This document shows, piece by piece, positions 7,846 to 14,709 of a stretch of DNA of 16,456 nucleotides. The position numbers were made by a program, and so were the translations under genes. Position 1 is the first letter of the stretch, and each line of letters starts with the position of its first letter. The stretch covers positions 1 to 16,456 of the forward strand of contig CAVZPO010000005.1 of the NCBI GenBank assembly GCA_963777165.1, read 5' to 3'. The stretch is from DYJB01 sp963777165 (GTDB taxonomy: Bacteria; Chloroflexota; Anaerolineae; Anaerolineales; E44-bin32). The notes under the pieces are model-generated. The model was not told where the DNA came from. It made no database searches and saw nothing but the letters and a program-made list of their open reading frames with translations.

Positions 7846-8517
7846 ATGCAGCGTTCCTCCGCCCCGCCTCCCGAAACAACTCCGTCCTGGGCCGCTGGCG
7901 TCCGCCGTCGGATCCCCTTCTACCTGCTGGCCGCGTTCCTGCTGGCCCTCCTGGCCGCGGTCATCACCTTCATCTACCTGGAGCAACTGCGCGCTTCGAT
8001 GGTCCCCACGGCGGCGGCGCTGGTGGCGCGCCAGGCGATCCGCCCCGGCGAGACGATCACCGAGACGATGGTCGAGGTGCGGGCGGTCCCGGAAGCGGTC
8101 GTTCCTGCCGAACGGCTGACCTCCCCGGTGCAGGCAGTGGGCCGCACGGCGCTCGTGCCGCTGGCGGCGGGCGAGGTCATCCTGCCTCAGCGCTTGAGCG
8201 GGGCGGGCGAGGCCGGGCTCTCGCGCCGCCTGCCGGACGGCCGCTGGGCCATGGTCCTGCCCGGGTCGTGGCTGGCGAGCCCGATCCCGGAACTGGGAGC
8301 CGGGGACCAAATCGACCTGATGGCCTACCAGGCGGGACAGCCCGTTGATCAGGCAGCTCTGATCGTCAGCGCGATCGAGGTCCTGACGGTCAATGGCCCG
8401 GCAGCCGACGCCGGTGGACTGACGTTGGCCGTGAAGCTCGAAGAGGCGGCCGCCGTCACCTATGCCCGCGCCAATGGCTTCCTGCTCCTGCCTCTCCTCC
8501 GGCCGGCCGGAGGCTGA
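7846..8517 (+). CDS. cpaB: Flp pilus assembly protein CpaB/RcpC (SAF domain)
   Basis: A 223-residue, bitopic protein of the CpaB/RcpC family, which acts at the cell envelope in assembly of Tad (Flp) pili. It has a short Pro/Ser-rich cytoplasmic N-terminus, a transmembrane helix at about 24-44, and a SAF domain at about 55-118 (ALVARQAIRPGETITETMVE, then PLAAGEVILPQRL). A C-terminal RcpC-like beta-rich domain includes the DGRWAMVLP and GAGDQIDLMAYQ segments. The ribosome-binding site GAGGGGG at 7835-7841 is 4 nt from ATG 7846. In proteobacteria CpaB partners an outer-membrane secretin; none is encoded here, consistent with a single-membrane envelope. The stop overlaps the next ATG by 1 nt. Confidence 0.85.
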   Translation: MQRSSAPPPETTPSWAAGVRRRIPFYLLAAFLLALLAAVITFIYLEQLRASMVPTAAALVARQAIRPGETITETMVEVRAVPEAVVPAERLTSPVQAVGRTALVPLAAGEVILPQRLSGAGEAGLSRRLPDGRWAMVLPGSWLASPIPELGAGDQIDLMAYQAGQPVDQAALIVSAIEVLTVNGPAADAGGLTLAVKLEEAAAVTYARANGFLLLPLLRPAGG

Positions 8518-9281
8518 TGATGGGCGTGCTCACGGTCTTCTCGGCCAAGGGCGGTTGCGGCGCCTCGCTCATCGCCACCAACCTCGCCCTGGCGCTGGCC
8601 CACTCTGCGCCGACGCTCCTGCTCGACCTGCATGGGCAGGAGGGCACGGACGACTTGCTGCTCGATCTGCGCAGTCCACATGCTTGGCCCGAGCTTCTCC
8701 CCGTTGCCGCCGAGCTCAACGAACGGCATATCGAGCTGGTGGGCTGCCGACATCCTGAGGGTCTCGTACTGCTGGCGGCACCTTCCTCAGGAATCGATCC
8801 GGCGCCGGCACAGGGCACTCAATCGCTCCTCGAAGCACTCGCCAGACGCTACGCATGGGTCATTGTCGACGCGCCGTCGGGCGGCTGGACCCCGGCGGCA
8901 GCCGTGTTGAGCGATACGCTGCTGCTCGTCACCACCGCCGATCCACCGTCGCTCCGCTGCGCCAAGCGATTGCTGGAAGCTCGCCCGCAGGGCGTGCATG
9001 GCCGCTTGGGCCTGGTGCTCAACCAATTTGGCCGGGGCCAACCGGCCTCGGCCTCTGAGGTCGCGGCATCGCTCGATACACCGCTGATGGCCGCGATCCC
9101 TGTAGACCCACGAGGCGTGGGTTATCAGGTGAACTTTGGGCGACCGTGTGCGCTCGATCGGCAGAGCCCGCTGGGGCGAACGGTGGTTGCGTTGGCCCGG
9201 CGGCTTACGGCTGGCGGAATCCGCAAGACGGAACCGTCCGCCGTTGCCGCCACCCCCTCGCGTCCAGAGCGACCGGGATGA
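8517..9281 (+). CDS. cpaE: CpaE/TadZ-like MinD-family ATPase with a deviant P-loop
   Basis: A 254-residue MinD/ParA-type protein in the position of CpaE/TadZ, which directs Tad secretion machinery to its cellular site. It begins directly with the ATPase fold (VFSAKGGCGASLIATNLAL), so the N-terminal receiver-like domain of CpaE is missing. The signature lysine of the deviant Walker A is present (K11), but the usual GKT/S is GAS: the P-loop lysine is replaced by Ala16. The Walker A' region reads LLLDLHGQ, with His where the family usually has Asp or a small residue, and the Walker B strand is WVIVDAPSGG at about 118-127. Atypical P-loops are known in TadZ proteins, so hydrolysis may be weak or absent. 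ATG 8517 overlaps the cpaB stop; the second ATG at 8520 is equally possible. The stop overlaps cpaF by 4 nt (ATGA). Confidence 0.8.
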   Translation: MMGVLTVFSAKGGCGASLIATNLALALAHSAPTLLLDLHGQEGTDDLLLDLRSPHAWPELLPVAAELNERHIELVGCRHPEGLVLLAAPSSGIDPAPAQGTQSLLEALARRYAWVIVDAPSGGWTPAAAVLSDTLLLVTTADPPSLRCAKRLLEARPQGVHGRLGLVLNQFGRGQPASASEVAASLDTPLMAAIPVDPRGVGYQVNFGRPCALDRQSPLGRTVVALARRLTAGGIRKTEPSAVAATPSRPERPG

Positions 9282-10459
9282 CCACCATGGAGCAAGCCAG
9301 GCTTGACCTCGAGGACCAGCTGCACGCCCGCCTTTCGGAGCAGCTGGAAGAGGAAATGGAGACGGGCGGGCTCGCCGGCGTTCCTGAGCCGGAAGCGCTG
9401 CGCACCCGCGTGCATCGTCTGATTGAAGACCATCCGGCGATCCTGACGCGATCGGACGCCGAGCGCCTGGTGCAGTCGGTCATCGATCGTGTCCTCGGGC
9501 TGGGCCCACTTGAGCCCTTGTTGGCCGACCCAACCATTACCGAGATCATGGTCAACGACCCCACTCACGTCTTCATCGAGCGTGAAGGACGGATCGAATC
9601 CTGCGCCGTTCGATTCCGCGATGAGGCGCACCTTCGCCATGTGATTGACCGGATCGTGGCGCCTCTGGGAAGGCGCATCGACGAGAGCAGCCCACTGGTC
9701 GATGCCCGGTTACCGGACGGATCCCGGGTGAACGCCATCATCCCTCCGTTAGCCCTCGGCGGCCCCGTGCTGACCATCCGCAAGTTCTCCCGCCAGCCCT
9801 TCACGTTGGACCGACTGGTGGAGCTCAAGACGCTGCGGCCTGACATGGCCAGGTACCTCGAGCGATGCGTCCGGCAACGCGTGAGCGTCCTGGTATCCGG
9901 CGGCACAGGCTCGGGCAAGACCTCCACCCTGAATGCTCTCGGCCGAGTGATTCCCCCGGGTGAGCGCCTGATCACGATCGAGGATTCGGCCGAGCTCCAG
10001 CTCGGCCATCCCCATTGGATCGCGCTGGAAGCCCGGCCGCCGAACATCGAAGGGCAAGGGGAGATCCCGATCCGTACGCTGGTGCGCAACGCGCTGCGCA
10101 TGCGGCCGGACCGCATCATCGTCGGGGAGGTGCGGGGCGGCGAGGCGTTCGACATGCTGCAAGCGATGAATACCGGCCACCGCGGCTCGATGACGACGCT
10201 GCACGCCAACTCGCCGGAGGATGCCCTTGTCCGGCTCGAGTCCATGGTCCTGATGGCCGGCTTCGAACTGCCGGTGGCCGCCATCCGGCGCATGATCGCC
10301 GGGGCGGTGCAGGTGGTCGTTCAACAGGATCGGATGCCGGATGGGAGGCGCGTGGTGACGTCGATCGTCGAGCTTGAGCGCTCGCCGCGGGGCGAGATCG
10401 GCCTGCGCCCGGTCTTCGTTCTGAACGAGGCCACACCGGCCGAAGGGGCGAGGCAGTGA
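9278..10459 (+). CDS. cpaF: Tad pilus secretion ATPase CpaF/TadA
   Basis: Hexameric cytoplasmic ATPase that powers pilus assembly through the TadB/TadC platform. Length is 393 aa from ATG 9278. An N-terminal domain with IMVND (90-94) and DARLPDGSRVNAIIPPL (142-158) precedes the ATPase core. The core has Walker A GGTGSGKT at 208-215, the Asp box ITIEDSAELQL at 232-242, Walker B RIIVGEVRGGEA at 279-290, and the His box GHRGSMTTLHANSPED at 300-315. These are the hallmarks of the secretion ATPase superfamily, CpaF branch. The frame is open upstream to 9146, but that extension lies inside cpaE. ATG 9278, with ATGA overlap to the cpaE stop, is the coupled start; ATG 9287 is a minor alternative. The reading frame is intact and all catalytic motifs are normal. 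Confidence 0.95.
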   Translation: MTTMEQARLDLEDQLHARLSEQLEEEMETGGLAGVPEPEALRTRVHRLIEDHPAILTRSDAERLVQSVIDRVLGLGPLEPLLADPTITEIMVNDPTHVFIEREGRIESCAVRFRDEAHLRHVIDRIVAPLGRRIDESSPLVDARLPDGSRVNAIIPPLALGGPVLTIRKFSRQPFTLDRLVELKTLRPDMARYLERCVRQRVSVLVSGGTGSGKTSTLNALGRVIPPGERLITIEDSAELQLGHPHWIALEARPPNIEGQGEIPIRTLVRNALRMRPDRIIVGEVRGGEAFDMLQAMNTGHRGSMTTLHANSPEDALVRLESMVLMAGFELPVAAIRRMIAGAVQVVVQQDRMPDGRRVVTSIVELERSPRGEIGLRPVFVLNEATPAEGARQ

Positions 10460-10559
10460 GTCAGGCAGGAAATCGGGATCTGAGGCCGTGGTTGGCGCTG
10501 CGGTCTTGGCAGAGAGTCTCCTCGGCTTGCCTAGTGCCTGGCGACATCCAACCTGAGCC

Positions 10560-10650
10560 GCCAGTCGCCGGTTGCGGGCTGCTAGTCGCTAATGGCTAAT
10601 TGCTAATTACTAGTTGCTGGTGGCCGATTGCCAACTGCTGATCGCCGAAC
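10560..10650 (+). repeat. Degenerate 7-bp tandem repeat, 13 units (GCYRRTY-like)
   Basis: Thirteen heptamers stand in perfect 7-bp phase from 10560 to 10650. Examples are GCCAGTC (first), GCTAGTC, GCTAATG, GCTAATT (twice), GCTGGTG, GCCGATT, GCTGATC and GCCGAAC (last). Position 1 is G in all but one unit, position 2 is always C, position 3 is mostly a pyrimidine and position 4 mostly a purine. The array occupies the second half of the 195-bp gap between cpaF and tadB and ends 4 bp before ATG 10655. It resembles the degenerate heptanucleotide arrays (STRR-like) described in cyanobacteria and other genomes. Function unknown. Confidence 0.8.
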
Positions 10651-10654
10651 ATCC

Positions 10655-11752
10655 ATGCAAGGGTTTGTCGAGCCCCGAATGCGTTTCCGACTGACTGCCG
10701 CATGGTTCTGGGGAATCCTCATCGTCGCCTCCCTGGCTGGGGGGTCGTGGTTGGCACGCGTCTGGTTGAACCAGGCCATCTGGACTCGGCCAAGCCTGGT
10801 CCCCGTGTTGTTTGTAGGGCTGGTGGTCGCCTGGTCGCTGCTGGCTCTCACCTTGTGGATCGAATCTGCCGTGCTGCACAGGGCATGGAGGCAGCGCACG
10901 GCTCAGGTCGCCGGCCTCCCGGCGCTGGAATCCGAGGCGGCATGGCGCAGGCTGCTGCGCCGCTTCCCGGATCCGTTTGAACGCCTGTCCCGGCCGCTGC
11001 TTCAGACCGCGTGGGGCCGCCGCCTCGCAGACGAATGGCTTGATTCCGGCCTGGGCAAGAAGCCTTCGCGCTTTCTCGTCCTGCTCGTCCTAGCCGCACT
11101 GGGCGGCGGCCTGCTGGGGGCGCGGATCGGCGGGCCGGTGCTTGCCGCCGCGTTGGGGTTGGCCGCGCCAGTCCTGCCATGGCAATGGGTGGCGCGCCGG
11201 GCCGAGGCGGCGCGGCGTGCCTTCGGCGAACAGCTGCCTCACGCGCTCGACGTCCTGGCGAGCGGCCTGGCAGCCGGCCTCTCGTTCCAACAAGCGGTCG
11301 AATACACCGCCGCGGAGACGCGAGCGCCCGTCTCGGTTGCTCTCAAACGGCTTGCGCGCTGGATGACGCTTGGGCATTCCACCGAGGACTCGATGCGTCA
11401 CCTGCTGGAAACTATCCCGGAAGAATCGCTGGCGTTGGCCATCGAGGGGATCGAGCTCCAGCGGCAAGTAGGTGGTGACCTGGTGTCGATGCTCGAGAGC
11501 ACGGCCGGCCTTCTGCGCGAGCGTGTGGAACTCGAGCGAGAGGTGCGCGCCGTGACCGCCCAGGGACGGTTGTCGGGTATCGTCATCGCTGCTCTGGTCC
11601 CCGTCTCGGCCGGCATCTTGCTGAGCGCCAACCCGCGCTACATCGACGTGCTGTTCGATTCGCTCATCGGACAGCTGCTGCTGGCATTTGCCTTGGCGCT
11701 TCAATTGGCAGGCTGGGCCGTGATCTCGCGGCTGATGCGCGTGCGTTACTGA
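10655..11752 (+). CDS. tadB: Tad pilus inner-membrane platform protein TadB (T2SSF domain)
   Basis: Integral membrane protein of the GspF/TadB family, part of the platform through which CpaF assembles the pilus. Starts are possible at ATG 10655 (365 aa) or ATG 10679; the open frame reaches TTG 10628, but that lies inside the heptamer repeat. It has two N-terminal hydrophobic helices (about residues 18-34 and 49-70), a loop with FPDPFERLSRPLLQ, two more helices at about 140-180, and the T2SSF domain (about 195-335). The T2SSF domain begins with the typical LPHALDVLASGLAAGLSFQQ and AVEYTAAETRAPV and includes IPEESLALAIEGIELQRQVG. Two C-terminal helices (about 311-327 and 340-358) complete it. 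It is followed 10 nt later by tadC. Confidence 0.85.
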   Translation: MQGFVEPRMRFRLTAAWFWGILIVASLAGGSWLARVWLNQAIWTRPSLVPVLFVGLVVAWSLLALTLWIESAVLHRAWRQRTAQVAGLPALESEAAWRRLLRRFPDPFERLSRPLLQTAWGRRLADEWLDSGLGKKPSRFLVLLVLAALGGGLLGARIGGPVLAAALGLAAPVLPWQWVARRAEAARRAFGEQLPHALDVLASGLAAGLSFQQAVEYTAAETRAPVSVALKRLARWMTLGHSTEDSMRHLLETIPEESLALAIEGIELQRQVGGDLVSMLESTAGLLRERVELEREVRAVTAQGRLSGIVIAALVPVSAGILLSANPRYIDVLFDSLIGQLLLAFALALQLAGWAVISRLMRVRY

Positions 11753-11762
11753 CGGGAAACGA

Positions 11763-12622
11763 ATGAACGCCTTGCCGGTCGTAGCATCGTTGTTGGCCGG
11801 GGCAGCTGTTGCGCTGTTCGCCGCCGCCATCGTCGAGTCCATGCAGGCGGTCCGTCCGAGGCGCCCCGCCGGCCCCTCGGCCGTCACCGGTCTTCTCCAG
11901 GCGGCACTGGGAATGATCGACTTGCCGGCCGGGCTCGAGCGACGCTGGGGCGGTGAAGGAGTCCGAGCAGAATCTGAACTATGCCGGGGTCCGGTTGGAG
12001 GGGCACAGTTTTGGTGCGGCGCGCTGGGCCCTGCTGTGGCTCGGTTTGTTGCTGGCGGCGCTCATTGGCGTGGGTCGGGGCTGGGATCTGCTGGGTCAAT
12101 TCCTCGCAGCCCTGGTGCTGGCTGCCGCCATGCTGGGTCCCGGGATCTGGCTGCAGTGGAGGATCGACCGGCGCCGAATGGAGATCGACCTTGCCCTCCC
12201 GGACTTCCTAGACCGATTGGCGCTCGGCCTCGACGCGGGACTGGGCTTCGAGGTCGCTCTGCGCCGGACGGCACACGACTTCCGCGGTCTGCTGGGCGAT
12301 GACCTGCGCCTGCTGGTGCGGCAGCTCGACCGCGGGCACGCGCGGCAGCGAGGCCTTGCAGAGTCTGGTGCAGTCCACACCCTCCGATGATCTGCATGCC
12401 TTTGTGGCTGCTGTCCAACAATCCGACCGGTTGGGCACGTCGCTGGCGCGGGCCCTGCGCGTGCAGACCGCACTGCTGCGCGCCCGCCGGCGGCGCCGGG
12501 CTCAGGAGGCTAGCCGGCGCTTGCCGATCCTGATCATCTTCCCGCTGGTGTTCTTCTTTCTGCCGGCGCTGCTGATCATCTATCTGGCGCCGCCGCTCCT
12601 GCACTTGTTCCTGGGACGCTAG
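11763..12622 (+). pseudogene. tadC: Tad pilus platform protein TadC (T2SSF domain), two +1 frame breaks
   Basis: Second platform protein, paralogous to TadB. It is read in three frames: 11763 to about 11952 (MNALPVVASLLAGAAVALFA), about 11953 to 12335 (AARWALLWLGLLLAALIGVG; then the T2SSF opening LALPDFLDRLALGLDAGLGF and EVALRRTAHDF), and about 12336 to TAG 12620 (SEALQSLVQSTPSDDLHAFV; C-terminal helix LPILIIFPLVFFFLPALLII). Both breaks need one base removed: a G near 11950 (GCGGTGA) and a G in GGG near 12337. Joined, the protein is about 285 residues, normal for TadC, and all conserved elements are present. This makes a sequence error likely, since the rest of the operon is intact. It starts 10 nt after tadB, and the tadE start is 13 nt downstream. 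Confidence 0.75.
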
Positions 12623-12635
12623 AGAAGGGGACGAC

Positions 12636-13112
12636 GTGATCGCCGTTCTTGGCAAGAGCATCGTCGCCGTGACGTCGCTACGCAGGATTCGCCCAAGGCG
12701 CGCTGTGGGCGCGGGTCAATCGGTGGTCGAGCTGGCCATCACGCTTCCAATCCTGCTGTTGCTGATGCTCGGCCTGGTCAATCTGGGCATCCTGATGCAG
12801 GCGCAGATCGTGCTGACGAACGCAGCCTGGGAGGGGGCCCGCGCCGGGGCGACGATCACCGATCCGGCGCATGGGGACGAAGAGATCGTCGGGGCCGTGC
12901 AGCGCTCGCTCAGCGGACTGGACGCCTCGCAGGTGACGATCGACATTGATCCCGAGCAGGACGAATCGCCGCGCGATCAACCCGGGCCGCTGCCGCGCGG
13001 GCAGCCGCTGGCCGTCAGCCTGGAATACCGGCTGACGATGAGCCTGCCGGTTTCCGTTGTGGTCCCCGTCCGCGCACGGGCGGTCAGCCGGATGGAGTAC
13101 CGCAACCCATGA
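12636..13112 (+). CDS. tadE: TadE-family pseudopilin-like pilus assembly protein
   Basis: A 158-residue protein with a TadE-like N-terminus. After a basic leader (RRIRPRRAVGAGQS) comes VVELAITLPILLLLMLGLVN, in which a Glu precedes the hydrophobic helix, as in prepilin-like TadE/TadF proteins cleaved by a prepilin peptidase. The AWEGARAGA segment after the helix is typical of the family. The C-terminal half is a soluble beta-rich region with EYRLTMSLPVSVVVPVRARA. The start is GTG 12636, with AGAAGGGG at 12623-12630, 5 nt upstream. The stop overlaps the next ATG by 4 nt (ATGA). The frame is intact. Confidence 0.85.
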   Translation: MIAVLGKSIVAVTSLRRIRPRRAVGAGQSVVELAITLPILLLLMLGLVNLGILMQAQIVLTNAAWEGARAGATITDPAHGDEEIVGAVQRSLSGLDASQVTIDIDPEQDESPRDQPGPLPRGQPLAVSLEYRLTMSLPVSVVVPVRARAVSRMEYRNP

Positions 13113-13642
13113 AGCCGCGCGGCCAGATGCTGATCGTCATCGCCATCCTGCTCATGGTCGTGCTGATGCTCCTGGCGGTGGCGGTGGATGGCGGGCGGCT
13201 AATGATCGAGCGAACGCGTCTGCGCAGGTCGGCCCAGGCGGCAGCCGACGCCGGTATCGCCTTCGTTGCTGAGCAAATGGTGACACAGGCGGCAGCCCGA
13301 CAGACGCAGGCGGCGCTGCTTCCCACCTGCGCACCTGCCCTTCCCTGCACACCCACACCCTCCCTGAATGACGTGCCTGGGTGGCTGACGGATGATGACC
13401 GGGCGACGTTGGTGGCGCCACCCATGCAGACGCAGGTAGCAGCCGAGGCACGCCATTATGCGCAACTGAACGACCTCGCCTCGGTCGAGGTGGTCTACCC
13501 TCAGGCCTATGACCCGGGTGCGCCGGCGGTGCGTATCCTGGTGACGCTCCGACGGCGCGCCACTGTCCTGCTGGCCGGGTTGCTGGGCGAGGAGTGGGTC
13601 GATCTGGACGGGCAGGGACTATCACAGGTGCCCCAGCGCTGA
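13109..13642 (+). CDS. TadG-like pilus assembly protein (Tad domain), short form
   Basis: A 177-residue protein with the putative Flp-pilus-assembly (TadG N-terminal) domain. GQMLIVIAILLMVVLMLLAVAV forms one transmembrane helix, followed by the family's VDGGRLMIERTRLRRSAQAA and ADAGIAFVA, in which the early Asp/Gly and the Ala-rich helix are diagnostic. The remainder has a Pro/Thr-rich linker (CTPTPSL) and a soluble part, without the von Willebrand domain of full-length TadG. It is translationally coupled to tadE by a 4-nt overlap. Two Cys in CAPALPC could form a disulfide. The frame is intact. Confidence 0.8.
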   Translation: MKPRGQMLIVIAILLMVVLMLLAVAVDGGRLMIERTRLRRSAQAAADAGIAFVAEQMVTQAAARQTQAALLPTCAPALPCTPTPSLNDVPGWLTDDDRATLVAPPMQTQVAAEARHYAQLNDLASVEVVYPQAYDPGAPAVRILVTLRRRATVLLAGLLGEEWVDLDGQGLSQVPQR

Positions 13643-13655
13643 GAACTGGAACACG

Positions 13656-14231
13656 ATGCTGGCCTTCGCCGTCCGCGTCCTTCCACTCTACCTGGCCGCG
13701 CTGGCACTGACTGTGGCCGGGTGGGCCGTGCGTGCACCGCAGGCGTGGCTGGCGCCGCTGGCCGTCTGCGTCGTGCTGCTGTTCGCTGCGCTGTTGACGT
13801 TCCGTCGAACCCCGACTTGGAGCACGATCCTGCTGCTGGGACTGGCGCTGACGGTGGGAGCGGTCCTCCGTCTGGTGGCAGGATCGCCGCATGGCATGGG
13901 TCCCGATCTCGGCGGTTGCGCTCGGCGCACCGCTCGTGGGTGCGGCCATCGGGCGGACGATTCCGTCTCCGCAACGCCTGGGTGCGCGGGAGCTCTCTGG
14001 ACGCTGGCGTGGATCTATGTCCTGGGAGCCTGGCTGTTCCCGATGGGACAGGGAAACTTGCGAGCGTGGTGGGCTGGCGCCGGGTTACTGGTGTTCGCCG
14101 GACTGGCCGTGATCTGGTTTGCCGACTGGCCGGCTCGCGAGGAACGTGATCCGGCCGGAGGCCCGGCGGCCGAGCTCTATCTGATCGGCCTCAACCTGGC
14201 GCTGGCGGCCAACGCACTGGCGTCAGCGTAG
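13656..14231 (+). CDS. Hypothetical multi-helix membrane protein ending the Tad operon; frame-scrambled middle
   Basis: Open from ATG 13656 to TAG 14229 (191 codons), but codons about 79-110 (PHGMGPDLGGCARRTARGCG and beyond) look out of frame. The overlapping frame from 13891 reads MAWVPISAVALGAPLVGAAI with GRTIPSPQRLGAR, a far better membrane-like sequence. A +1 near 13888 and a compensating minus-one or plus-two near 14000 would restore it. The corrected protein has about six hydrophobic helices, ending in LIGLNLALAANALAS. It has no recognised family; its place 13 nt after the TadG-like gene makes it a likely operon member. It lacks the aspartates typical of a prepilin peptidase. Confidence 0.6.
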   Translation: MLAFAVRVLPLYLAALALTVAGWAVRAPQAWLAPLAVCVVLLFAALLTFRRTPTWSTILLLGLALTVGAVLRLVAGSPHGMGPDLGGCARRTARGCGHRADDSVSATPGCAGALWTLAWIYVLGAWLFPMGQGNLRAWWAGAGLLVFAGLAVIWFADWPAREERDPAGGPAAELYLIGLNLALAANALASA

Positions 14232-14274
14232 TGATGCCCCGTGATGCCACATCGAGGCAGTCGCATCCGATGCT

Positions 14275-14302
14275 GGTAGCCGCAGGTCATGACCTGCGCT
14301 CC
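14275..14302 (+). repeat. REP-like palindrome, unit A
   Basis: GGTAGC followed by the perfect 18-nt palindrome CGCAGGTCATGACCTGCG (14281-14298). It has the same GTAGC-CGCAGG layout as unit C and faces unit B. Confidence 0.65.
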
Positions 14303-14337
14303 CAATTGCGAACGGAGAGGGCTCGACGGTCACGGAA

Positions 14338-14362
14338 GACGCAGCCTAAAGGCTGCGGCTAC
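14338..14362 (-). repeat. REP-like palindrome, unit B
   Basis: CGCAGCC-TAAA-GGCTGCG (14340-14357) followed by GCTAC, which is the GTAGC tag in reverse. The 12 bases before the palindrome and the palindrome itself are nearly repeated at unit D, including the shared GGAAGACGCAGCCTAAAGGC. Confidence 0.65.
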
Positions 14363-14490
14363 ATGCACCGTGAAGGTCGAATTGCCGGACGGGAGGGCAG
14401 GCTCGCTGGCCGGCAGTCGCGAATCCACCGCGTGGCGGCAGCCTACAGTTCGCGCCGTCAGGTGCGGATGCCGCAATGGCAGGCGCGGCG
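14363..14490. other. Non-coding filler between REP-like units
   Basis: GC-rich sequence between units B and C. Open frames cross it on both strands, but they have atypical composition (Arg/Gly-rich), no ribosome-binding site and no family resemblance. I see no gene. Confidence 0.5.
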
Positions 14491-14550
14491 CGCGGCAGGT
14501 AGCCGCAGGCTTCAGCCTGCGTTATGGGACGCACGGCCGCACCTGCCGCG
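14491..14550. repeat. Nested inverted repeat enclosing REP-like unit C
   Basis: Unit C is GTAGC plus CGCAGGCTTCAGCCTGCG (14499-14521; stem 8 bp, 2-nt centre). It lies inside a larger perfect 10-bp inverted repeat: CGCGGCAGGT at 14491-14500 and ACCTGCCGCG at 14541-14550. The layout suggests a complex hairpin or a two-layer repeat. Confidence 0.6.
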
Positions 14551-14610
14551 AGACCCATCAGATACGTGTGTGGCGGGGGATTCGCAGAACGCTGGAACGC
14601 GTCGCGGTCG

Positions 14611-14640
14611 GCGGAAGACGCAGCCTAAAGGCTGCGTCTA
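14611..14640 (-). repeat. REP-like palindrome, unit D
   Basis: GACGCAGCC-TAAA-GGCTGCGTC (14617-14638), a perfect 9-bp stem with TAAA loop. It is in the same orientation as unit B and nearly identical to it, and pairs in inverted fashion with unit C. Confidence 0.65.
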
Positions 14641-14709
14641 CAGACGTCTGATGTGCGACTGCTGGTACACGGGGGTCGCATCGTGAGCATGTCGCCGCGG
14701 CCGGCCGCC

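Noticed and set aside
7651..8310. Long minus-strand ORF of 219 codons opposite cpaB, and similar long antisense ORFs at 16-597, 889-1476, 1997-2731, 9565-10293, 11090-11887 and 13152-13949
   Set aside because: These are GC-driven shadow frames of well-supported genes, Arg/Pro/Gly-rich with no recognisable family.
9146..9277. The open frame of cpaF extends 44 codons upstream into cpaE
   Set aside because: The extension is inside cpaE and has no family similarity; ATG 9278 overlaps the cpaE stop in the typical coupled ATGA form.
10560..10650. CRISPR array
   Set aside because: Units are 7 bp, degenerate and without spacers.
10628..10654. TTG 10628 as start of tadB
   Set aside because: It lies inside the heptamer repeat and adds residues unlike any TadB; ATG 10655 or 10679 is more credible.
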